Source: Codonopsis lanceolata
Lineage: Eukaryota > Streptophyta > Magnoliopsida > Asterales > Campanulaceae
NCBI GenBank assembly: GCA_013146195.2
Contig: CM028377.1
Location: forward strand, 166,511,824 to 166,575,823
Direction of reading: 5' to 3'
Length of the DNA stretch: 64,000 nt
How positions within the stretch are numbered: the first letter of the stretch is position 1; each line of letters begins with the position of its first letter. Both the position numbers and the translations under genes were made by a program. This document shows, one piece after another, positions 24,501 through 32,838 of this stretch. The notes under the pieces are model-generated. The model made no database searches. It was given only the letters and a program-made list of their open reading frames with translations, and was not told where the DNA came from.

Positions 24501-27500
24501 TTCCACCAACACTACTATTCCTTGTACAGTCCTCGTTTGGGAAAGACGGCGAGCCTTGCGAGTTCGACGAACAGTCCCTTACCTTTGATGTATCCACCGA
24601 GACTTTGCTAGAGAGGAAATCGTCGTTCTTCGGTTCTCCACTTACCTCGAACTGATCATCTACAGCAGCACTGTCCGTCTTGCTCGAATCCTGAGGATGA
24701 ACGTCCTTCGCTAAACAATAATTGTCCCCACTCTTACCGCCTTGTGCTTCTTCCTCTCCTATCGGCGTCGCCAAGTTCCTCCCTTGTATACCGTTGACTT
24801 TATCGGAATGATTCTGGACTTCGGGACCTGGCTGAGCGAAATACTGCTTACCATCGTCTTTCTTAATAATATTGAGTGGTCCTTGCTTTGAACCAGAAGA
24901 CGAACCACATGAGTTGGTTTGCTCGGGTCACTAATTTCTACTCCTACATTTGCCCTAGGCCCAGAATTAACCCCTTTAGAAACTGGTAGCTCCCCCCTAG
25001 AAGCCCAATTAGAAGGCCCAGCCTTATCACCCAAAGACTCACCAGTATTCGCCTTAACAGACTCCTTATAATTACAGGCTACCCATATACTTTTCATGGG
25101 CTTTGCACTGAACCTTGGGCCTCTTACTGATTGTTGCCCTCCTTTATCTTTTCCAGCCCAAATGTAATCTCCACTTATACGCTTCGTTTGGAAACCACGA
25201 CTACCCCCAACGACGTCATTAGCCATGGAAGGTTTAAAATTCAAAATCTCTGAAACCCACGTGTTCCCCCAGCTTTTTCTGTGGGTGTCCGTCTGAAAAT
25301 TTGCAGGAAACGACCGTTGACCTGGATTTTTCGGCTCCCGACTGCGCGCACTGACTCCGAAGCTCACCCCACCTATCGCCGCCGTCGGAAAGCTACCACC
25401 ACTAACGTCGTCACCTGGCTGCTGGAAAGGTTTGAAGAAAACGCCAGTTTCAGCCCAAATCGGGACTGAAAATACACCATCCCCCATTTTGATACGAACA
25501 CTTGCCGGCAGAGTCTCGCAATACCGTACCAAGATACGAGCCCATCTCAAGTCTCGTCTCTTCTGAGTTGCTTCGTCTACAGTCACGAAGCCCCCACAAA
25601 AATGTCCAATCCTTTTGAAAACTTCCATTCCCCACAAATGAAGAGGGAGACCCATAGCCCTAATCCATATTTCCTTTGGTTTACGCTCCTTTCTAATACA
25701 GCACCCCGACGGGCTCCAATGATCGAGAATTAACGGAGTTTGGTTTATCATCCATTCTGTCTCGTTAAGGATTCTTGAGGCTTCTACCTTGGAAGGGAAT
25801 TCGAAGAGGAAGTAAGGCACGTTCATCTCCTTAACTCGTATACCCTGGAGACTTCCATTTAGAATCGACCCAACGTTGGACATCATCACGATTCAGATCA
25901 TACCCTTGATGACCATCCACCCATCCTACAAGGCACCTATCCAGGAAGTCCATGTTACCTTTACAAGAGTCCTCTTCTATCTCGAAGTCAGTGTCTACAT
26001 CCACTGCTCTGTTGGAGACAACCAATTCTAAATCAGGCCAAGGGGGAATTTCCGCCGCTTCTTTGTACGACCTCTGCTGCTTCACAGGTATTTGCTTAGA
26101 AAGAGCGAACCTACTAATTTTTCCGGCTACCATGTCCCATCCTCCATCCTTGGTCACTGCAGGAATGAAGATCTTTGTGGGACTGCCGACCCCTTTGGCA
26201 GAAATACACAGGAAAAAACCATGGATATTCCATTCCTTTGCCACCATCACCTCACGCTGTTTCCCTGCTCTTTTCTTCCAAAAAACCTCTCTGATGGATG
26301 AAGCCTTGGCCATCCAATCACACACCCAAAGCACTTCATCTAAGGATAAAACAATCTTATGAACTCTACCTCGACTACGCTCCAGCCATTGAAACCACGA
26401 ACCATCCTTACCTTCGAAATAGATCACATCGAAAGATTTTCTACCAGCATGAAAGAAAGTAACATCCATCCTGTTACTAGAGTTGTATATCCAATAACAG
26501 ATATAGTCTTAATCCCCTAATTTATGCTTTTGGTAATAGCGGCTTTGAGTTGGGGGAAGTTGACCATAGGGAGGTAGTCATTTGCAGCTTTAAATTGAAC
26601 TGATATGGTATTCTCTCAGCTTCATATTTACAATAGCAATAACATGTTTACTTAATTAAATGCCAATTACCACTATCCGATCGATGATAAGGATGGAGCT
26701 ACAGGACTCCCAGGTCTAGGAAATGGCCTTTTTCAAGCAATTGTCCTTGTGCAATACAAATTATACAATACACTGGAATTAAATGAACGACATAGTACTG
26801 TCCATGCTGAGGTGGTTGCTGATCTGGGAGGTCTTTTGGAAAGTGGGAACTGGGTTTATGATCATTTAAGAATGAGATAATGTTTTCAGAAAGATATGTA
26901 TTTATATTCTCTAGGTGCATTCTTGGGATAGCCTTTTCTTTCTTACTCTTCCGCATCTATATTTTTTTCATGAAATTTGTAACTAACACTTACCAGGCAG
27001 TTGTTCTTCTACGATAAATAGTACGCAGAAATCTTCTAATAAAAATCCTAGTAGGTCCTGCATTCATAGATTGCGAGAACACATCTTAAAATAATAAACA
27101 TGAGTATAGGAATCGATACGAGGCAATACAATTTTGGATGAGGATGGGCCATTTGAGGATGTATAACCTAGAGTAGGGGACGAAGCCACATATTTCCCAA
27201 GAGAGGTCATAGACCCCTCAAGTTGCAGATGATATCTTTTGATCCTTCACCTTTATACTTAAGATTCTACTAACAATTGCCCTACAAAAATTGTTTAGAT
27301 TTCTATTAATGGAAATTAATGTATTGGCAATCATCCCCAATGCACTGGAAACACCCACCACCCTAGTGTATTGATATTGGATCCAATTTCCATAAATAGA
27401 AATCTTAACATGTGCGACAGGTGAATTTGTATGCAAGACTCTCACGTTTGTATCATTTTCATGGACAACCTTAAGGTAGACCCACTAGATCTCGAATAAT

Positions 27501-28557
27501 TTGGTAGAACCCCCAAACTTTCCTCATCTATACTTGGCCCACCATGCATCAGTTATGACTGGGTGTCTATAAGAATGAGGCCTCTGATTTAACCAAGAAA
27601 ATTTATCCAACCCAATCGAAACTTTGGTGGACTTTCCACTTAAAAGAGTGTATGGCATCACACAACACAAAGCACTACAGACCAAAACATTTCCCAATCT
27701 ATCTATTTACAGATCTAAACTACAACTAGAATTTTACAACTCAAATGTACAGATTAGAGAAGCTTAGCCTATAAACTCATTAGACATCTATGCTACTACA
27801 GAGGCAAAGGAGGTCACGCAAGAATAACAAACCTACAACGCACAAACTAAGGGGCTTGATTCACTTACAAGATTAGCAGTACTTATTCAGTGATTAAAAT
27901 GACCGTAGATTAACTTTAAAGGGAGAATAACAATCAGTTATTTTGACAATCTCTTTTGTATAGTTTGTTCCTGATACAAAGATGAATTGACACCATTCCA
28001 CCAAATGCTATGTTTTTTTTTTTCTTTTCTTATAAAAGGATTAGCGGTGGTTACCCACTTACCCCCAAATGCTATGTTTCAGTTTAAATGCATTACCAAT
28101 GTAAAGATGCAATACACTAACCATATAAATGTGTGCACGTGCATGCAAGCAAGTAAGAGAATGAATGTGATAGATAATAGAAATTGTTACCGGCGAAAAT
28201 GAAATAAGGCCGCCGATGATACCCAGAGATGGGAACAACGTCGGTAAGAAGACCCCAAAGAGGCTTAACAAGCCAGGGAATGGAAGTGATTCCAGCGTAG
28301 ACCTGAGCTTCAGAAGGCTGCACTTTCTGCACATCTTTCATGTAATACTCTGTGCCCACTTTAGCAAGAGCACCCCCTAATCCTTGACTTATCCCATACA
28401 CCACCACCACCCCAAATACAAAACTCCAATGCATTACCCTTGCTAGCATTCTCAACCAGTAGATTGGGGCCCACACAGAACATCCCCAAATCATCCCTCC
28501 TCCATTCTCCTCCTCACTCCCACTAGTCGGTTTAAGTTCTTCCTCTTCCTCCACCAT
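11780..28557 (-). CDS. FBT2: Folate-biopterin transporter (FBT/BT1 family), five exons
   Basis: Exons on the minus strand: 28557-28191, 14075-13816, 13538-13443, 13351-13181 and 12385-11780. All junctions are GT-AG, and phases (1,0,0,0) close to exactly 500 codons (499 residues), typical for plant FBT proteins. The family are polytopic membrane carriers of about 12 segments for folates and pterins (BT1 family). Residues 1-25 are acidic and polar. Family blocks visible include LGGALAKVGTEYYMKDVQK (60-78), SIPWLVKPLWGLLTD (92-106), DVTVDAC (159-165), SLNIYEGQFYW and CPPGIEGT (391-398). No stop or frameshift is seen, so the gene looks intact. The start is supported by the length match to relatives. 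The FBT2 assignment is from memory; other FBT paralogues are possible. Confidence 0.93.
13605..13770. mobile_element. Stowaway-like MITE in intron 2 of the transporter gene
   Basis: Terminal inverted repeats of about 30 bp: CTTCCTCCATCCCAAG on the left, matched in reverse by TTGGGATGGAGGGAG on the right. TA target duplications lie at 13603-13604 and 13771-13772. The size of about 166 bp and the CTCCCTCCRTCCC terminus fit Stowaway (Tc1/mariner) MITEs. It lies between exons 2 and 3 and leaves both splice sites intact. Confidence 0.85.
14141..14365 (+). repeat. Left arm of a diverged inverted repeat flanking a LINE
   Basis: GCTCACCATTAGTCCTT and GTGCTTGGTTCA here recur in reverse complement around 17509-17560. 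Homology extends over about 200 bp at roughly three-quarters identity by eye. The two arms enclose the LINE at about 14885-17340. Confidence 0.7.
14590..14822. repeat. MITE-like remnants
   Basis: Two phrases of the form GGGACAGA(A)GGAGTA-type terminus occur (about 14704-14751 and 14805-14821), similar to the Stowaway end CTCCGTCCC read in reverse. Boundaries and target duplications are unclear. Confidence 0.35.
14885..17229 (+). pseudogene. LINE ORF2 fragment: reverse transcriptase and zf-RVT
   Basis: Three frames carry one protein. 14885-15240 has RT finger motifs (KSPGPDGFT, RPISLIGSVYK). 15264-16397 has LDVEKAYDHVRW, RGLRQGDPLSPFLF and the catalytic FADD box (LLFADDTLVC). 16564-17229 has the zf-RVT region (WKSKIPDRVAFFVWEA, a CYMC...H...C cluster). 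Frameshifts lie near 15240 and 16390-16560, so it cannot encode an active enzyme. Its closest relative in the window is the minus-strand LINE at 20386-26480. Confidence 0.9.
14885..17340 (+). mobile_element. 5'-truncated L1-type LINE
   Basis: Carries only the reverse transcriptase and C-terminal part of ORF2, plus a 3' UTR that ends ACTTTACTTATCA followed by an A/TAA-rich tail. The same 3' UTR occurs in reverse at 20386-20470. 5' truncation is typical of LINE insertion by target-primed reverse transcription. The left junction lies near a small duplication, CAGTTTAGTCCTGTAAAATA, at about 14833 and 14858. Confidence 0.88.
17350..17640 (-). repeat. Right arm of the inverted repeat, with Stowaway-type end
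   Basis: Reverse-complement counterpart of 14141-14365. Its left edge starts CTTCCTCCGTCCC, directly after the A-rich tail of the LINE. The element family is not clear to me. Confidence 0.65.
17827..17955. mobile_element. Short MITE with GTAAGACCGTCTTAC termini
   Basis: TGTAAGACCGTCTTACGGA at 17827 matches, in reverse complement with one change, the right end TCCGTAAGACCGTCTTACA at 17937-17955. Length is about 129 bp. The same GTAAGACCGTCT phrase recurs at about 30539. I could not confirm a target duplication. Confidence 0.7.
17956..20385. other. Intron sequence without genes
   Basis: Contains a TA microsatellite and, near 19035-19050, ACAGGGCCGACCCTGAC, which resembles a hAT-type terminus, but no matching end with target duplication was found. 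Open frames here are short and have no recognised domain. Confidence 0.45.
18521..18555. repeat. TA microsatellite
   Basis: Uninterrupted alternation of T and A, about 17 dinucleotides, inside intron 1. Confidence 0.9.
20501..24110 (-). pseudogene. LINE ORF2: endonuclease, reverse transcriptase, zf-RVT
   Basis: The endonuclease part shows the N-terminal WNVWGLND motif (about 24100), WCVGGDFNVVRF (about 23690) and VVSDHSPI (about 23430), as in APE-type LINE endonucleases. RT follows: DVEKAYDHVRWEFL near 22350, the FADDTLVCCDA box near 22045, then the thumb-like region. The zf-RVT block and C-terminus (LTVDPTLEDPFCN) end at 20501. Frameshifts occur in endonuclease, RT and zf-RVT. Confidence 0.88.
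24214..26469 (-). pseudogene. LINE ORF1 (DUF4283 / zinc-knuckle gag-like)
   Basis: It starts at 26469 with a block common to plant LINE ORF1 N-termini (SWFQWLERSRGRVHKIVL). It shifts frame near 25860 into the DUF4283 domain (LDHWSPSGCCIRKE, IWIRAMGLPLHLW, IGHFCGGFVTVDEAT). A second shift near 24770 leads to a low-complexity acidic tail ending at 24214. ORF1 proteins of this type bind LINE RNA. Three frames are needed, so it is non-functional as read. Confidence 0.8.
26481..28190. other. Intron 1 sequence next to exon 1, nothing recognised
   Basis: AT-rich DNA without repeats or coding regions that I can support. It ends at the exon-1 donor. Confidence 0.5.
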
Positions 28558-29166
28558 AGTTCACTCACACAATCACTTGAAATTATCTATCTCCAAAAAA
28601 AGAAAAACAAAACCCAGTACAGAATCAAATGGCTACTCAACTGGGCCAAGGTCAGATTCCACAGAAGTGAAGTGCCTGAGAATTCACAGAGAATCTTGAA
28701 GAAATAATCCAAGTCAACGCTCCAAGAAATGGGGATCTTGAGTTGAGATCATTGGAGTAGGTTAGAAAATCTTGAAAACCCAAATACACAAGGGTTTAGG
28801 AAAATCCAACAAACAAACCAAGAATTTAACCAAATGCTTATAAGCTAACACTAGTAAGAAATCTTGAAATGTAATGATGTGGGTTGTGTCTTTGGGCTAC
28901 TTTCTGATCATGAAACCAAACAAACTCCCAACTCCTTCTTCATAAATGTGAAGTTCCCTCAATGAATTTCGTTTTCATTTCACCTATGCTGGGATTTTTG
29001 TTAGTAATGATAAGGGAAATGTTTCAAGAAGGATGATTTACAGGGAGAAATGGAGGAAGATTCAAGGTAGGTGAAGCCTGAAGGGTCTCCCGTCTCTGTT
29101 TTTCAGACAAGTAGATAGTTTGGGGGTAATAAATTCTTATTCCGTAGTTTCACCAACTATTTAAGC
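28558..29166 (-). promoter_or_regulatory. Likely 5' UTR and core promoter of the transporter gene
   Basis: Upstream of the ATG at 28557 (context AACTATGGTGG, G at +4). A TATA-like GCTTAAATAG lies at about 29157-29166 on the minus strand, which would place transcription start near 29125-29135 and give a 5' UTR of roughly 570 bases. This is position-based inference; I see no other clear elements. Confidence 0.35.
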
Positions 29167-29492
29167 AATTTGGTCTCCATTGACAACGCGCTTTTCCGCT
29201 CCTCCCTGAAGATGGGAAATACTTACCGTATATAGTAATAGTAATAGTAACTCTCTAAATATCACTCCCTTTTTACTAAAATTACTAAAAGGAGTAAAAA
29301 ATACAACCCCCTTCAAAATTTTGACAAACACTTGAGACCAATTTAGGAATTTGTATGATATAATAAATAAACAACATGTTACTAAAAATCACAATAATGA
29401 TTCAATTAAGACGATATAGAGCTCATCCTTAAGATTTGGTTGAGGTCCTCGCTTTAAATCCCTTAAGCCACGGGATTAATTTTATGAGCTAC
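29167..29492. other. Upstream spacer
   Basis: About 330 bp of AT-rich DNA between the putative promoter and a MITE. No gene or motif that I can support. Confidence 0.45.
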
Positions 29493-29699
29493 GATATTAC
29501 GAGCTAGAGCTTGTGATATTACTACAAGCTTGAGTGTTAGTGCTGTTAGATCAAATCTACTAAAAATTTTACACCGTTAGATCAAATATGATATTTTCTA
29601 AATAATGATGTAGATATTTCAAATCACCACCAACTTAATCATCCAACGGCTCTAACACTAAAGTTTGTATTAATATCACAAGCTCTAGCTCGTAATATC
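29493..29699. mobile_element. MITE-like element with ~50-bp terminal inverted repeats
   Basis: GATATTACGAGCTAGAGCTT at 29493 is matched in reverse complement by the right end finishing GCTCGTAATATC at about 29699. The match continues inward through TGTGATATTA, ACAA(G/A)CTT and GTGTTAG. Length is about 207 bp. No target duplication could be fixed. It lies about 900 bp upstream of the transporter start codon. Confidence 0.75.
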
Positions 29700-29879
29700 A
29701 TTTGTCTAATTTTATTGCTCATTAATGAGAAGTTTTTCATTTTGCTTCGGTACTCTTGCATTTTCAAGGTTTGTCGTTGAAATTCTTATATTTCTCACAT
29801 CTTACAGTTTAATCTTCTGTCAGCTCCGTTAGCTTCATTTGTCTTGGAATACTTGACAGTCCCTAATGGACTTTGACGA

Positions 29880-30450
29880 AATGTTAAGTGACATTTAAAG
29901 CCAAACGTGACACATTTTAAGGTTAAAAGTGACATTATAAATGAAAATATATTATAATTCTCATTAAAATACAAAGTGACACTTTTAATACTAAAAAGTG
30001 ACACATTTAATACTAAAAAATGTCACTTTAAAATTAACGGTGATTGCCAAAAGTGACACATTTAATACTAAAACGTGACACTTTCAATGTTAAAAAGTGA
30101 CACTTTTAAGGTCAATATCGACGATTTTTATTTATAAGGCAAAATGATACTTTTAGGGTAAAAAGTAATACATTTAATGCTAAAAAGTGATACTTTTAAT
30201 ACTATAAAGTGACACTTTAATGTCAAACGTTATGGTTTTCATTTATAAAAAAATGAGACAATTTTTAAAATAAAAGTAACACATTTAAGGCTAAAAATGA
30301 CACATTTAAGCCAAAAAAAAGTAACACTTTTAGGGGAAAAAATTATAATTTTTATTAAAAATACAAAGTGACACTTCTAAAGCCAAAAGTGACACATTTT
30401 ATACTACAAAGTGACACTGTTAATAGTATAAAGTAACACTTTGCATATAT
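29880..30450. repeat. Degenerate minisatellite built on AAAGTGACAC
   Basis: At least fifteen copies of AAAGTGACAC or close variants, commonly followed by TTTTAATACTA or ATTTAATACTA, spaced about 20-30 bp. At least one copy is inverted (AATGTCACTTT at about 30020). Spacing is irregular, so this is an eroded array. Confidence 0.75.
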
Positions 30451-30558
30451 AAACATGAGGGATAACACTGTAATTTTTAAAAACTAAGGGATTGCATTGA
30501 AATTTCTGAATTTTATCATATTTAACCTGGATAGATCCGTAAGACCGTCTGTAAATCC

Positions 30559-31183
30559 AGTTGGCAACAAATAAGACTAGAGGGTGGTGAATACCTTTTA
30601 AAACTCTGAGGGTTGTTTTGAAAAACATCAAAAGTTGCAGCGGAAAATACAACTTTTGTCACAACTGATGTAGTGTTAGCTAGCTGAAGTATTGAGAATA
30701 CCTTGGTAGCTCACGCTGTCAGCAAGAAAGATAATTTTGATCAGCTTGTTGACACGGTTTGAGAAGTTTTCAAAAGATCACAAGTTATAAAGAATGAACT
30801 GAAAAATAACTTATAAAACAACTAATGAAACTGACTGACTGACACTTAAGTAGATTGAAGTTGCTTAAGTGTTAGAACAGTTTGGGTAAGCTGATATATA
30901 AAATACAAGGAAGTTAAAGTGATTCACATTGTAAACGGCTACGTCCACTACAAAGTTGGTCAAACTTGGATTTTTTAAGTGCACTAATATTATTAATAAT
31001 CTAAGTGATCACTAATGGATCAGTGTACACCAAAGACCGGTGTTTGGGGAGTATGATTGAAAGTCAATCACACTCGTGGGACAATCAAATGATTTCTTAA
31101 TGAATTGAAGGAAGTAAGGAACATCAAAACAATGATTGTCTAAAACAATAACTAGAGAAAGAATAAAAATATAAGATTATCTA
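30559..31183 (-). repeat. Part of an older copia LTR, split by the 31184-41398 insertion
   Basis: Continues at 41404 after removal of the inserted element and one copy of its ATCTA target duplication. The phrase ACTAGAGGGTGGTGAAT resembles the corresponding part of neighbouring LTRs. The left boundary is approximate. Confidence 0.6.
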
Positions 31184-32444
31184 TGTTAGTCCCAAAGGGC
31201 ACAATAATAAGCTAGAAGGAGGGGTTGAATAGCTTATTAGACACTTAAAAACTTTTCGTATAAGTTTCTAAAACAAGCAATTGCAATCTATTAAAGAGAT
31301 TGGAGTAGCGGAAGTCTTGTAAGGAAGTCAGCTCAGGTCTGCCGGTAAAGCACTACCGGTAGACTTGGCTGAATACTCAAGTCTGCAGTTGAAGCGATAA
31401 GTTAAGAGATATGAAATAGTATAAAGCAGTAAACAACAGTAATGAAAGAACACAAGTATTTTGAGATGGTTCACACTATAAAGAGTGCTACGTCCACCAC
31501 CAAGGCAGTCAACCTTGGATTTAAATATGTACTATGTTTTCCACTAGTTCTATTACAAAGAGTTCCAATGGATCATGTACAAAATATTTTACTTGTGTTT
31601 GGGAGTTGAGAATTAAATATCTGGACAAACAGAATATTCAATGGTGCAGAAGAATAGTTAAAGCAAACAACAATAAGAAGCTTAAGATAAAGTGTTGATG
31701 CAGGTCTTCTTGTTGTTGTTGAGGACTTTTTGATCAGTTTATGATCTCTTGAATGCACTGAGTATATAAGACTTGAAGTTGTTGGAGAATTTCAGAGCAT
31801 TGTTTTCTTCAGTCTTTAATGGCAGTATTTATAGTTGGGGCATTCTTGAGACCGTTTGAAGAAGACGAAGAGTAACAGCTCTATTAGGTTGAATGCATTG
31901 AATGCATGGAGCTGACTTGTAGATTTCGTCTTCACTGATACTGAGCAGGGAATGGTGCAGAGTTGTTGCAGTAGCTAGCAGGTGAGCAATCAGAGTTGCA
32001 GACCTGCAATAGTTGGTACAGAATGTAAGTGTTAGTCTGTTCACCTGCTTTGTCACTATTCACAGTATTCAGAAGGCGAAAGTCTTCATGCTTTTCGGAA
32101 AGCTGGTCAGGCGTGTCTGAGAAGTCAAGAGCTGAGAGAGGATTGGTTTAATTCAAATTCAAACTGATAAAAGTCGAATTTAATTAATCCACTAAAAGCT
32201 TTGAGGACACGTCATGCTTGAGTAGATGCAGACAAGCTCTGCCGCTGGATGCTGAAAGAGGTCTTCCGGTGAAGCTTTGCTGAATGTCTTCCGTTGAACC
32301 TGTGAAGCCTATAAAAACTATTCTATGACAAAGTTCTATACACAGTTGCCACGCTAGTTGATACGCAGCCCAATTAGCCACTAATGTATAAAACTAATGT
32401 AATGTATGAACATATGTAAATCAAAATATAAATGAGAAACAACA
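31184..32444 (-). repeat. 3' LTR of the Sirevirus
   Basis: 1261 bp, bounded TGTTAGTCCC ... AAACAACA on the plus strand. The paired LTR is 40143-41398. The purine-rich tract (ATCTCCTCCTATTTG on plus) follows at 32445. Confidence 0.92.
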
Positions 32445-32838
32445 ATCTCCTCCTATTTGTATCTGGTCATCATTACTTACAAGTAAGGGCTATAAAAACT
32501 ATATGATAGATAATAGCATGTCAGAAAGTATTTCAGTTTTATAATGGTAGACATGCCTCTATCAAACAGAAGAACATCTCAAGTGTAAAATCTAATCTAA
32601 GTGCTTACAACAGAAGAGATGTTAAAGAACAACACAAATATTAGTAATAAACAGTTCAAATATGGATTTAAACTAAATGTTTAAATTCTAAGCAGATATA
32701 TGAATTGAAATAGCAAGAATTTAAACAGTAGACAATTTTTGAAAGACAATAAGCTTCTGTATTTCAAACGAGAAGTTTAATGTTACAGAGTTTTCAAAAA
32801 CTAAGATAGATACAAAGGTTAAGGGAGAAAAAAATAAG

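Larger units (their letters stand above)
20386..26480 (-). mobile_element. Nearly full-length L1-type LINE, decayed
   Basis: Read on the minus strand it holds an ORF1 (DUF4283-type gag-like), an ORF2 with endonuclease, reverse transcriptase and zf-RVT, a 3' UTR, and a run of 12 A (T on plus, 20386-20397). It sits in intron 1 of the transporter gene in the same orientation as the gene. Many frameshifts show it is dead. I looked for a target duplication of the flank GAGGAAAGAGTC near 26480 and did not find one, so the 5' boundary is approximate. Confidence 0.88.
14076..28190 (-). other. Giant first intron of the transporter gene (14,115 bp)
   Basis: The donor GTAACA follows the exon-1 end at 28191, and the acceptor TTTCAG precedes exon 2 at 14075. 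A glycine codon is split G|GT across the junction. The intron carries two LINEs in opposite orientation and several MITE-like repeats, which explain more than half of its length. Confidence 0.88.

Noticed and set aside
20386..26480. Independent genes for reverse transcriptase inside the transporter intron
   Set aside because: All frames belong to one decayed LINE with DUF4283, endonuclease, RT and zf-RVT in the standard order.
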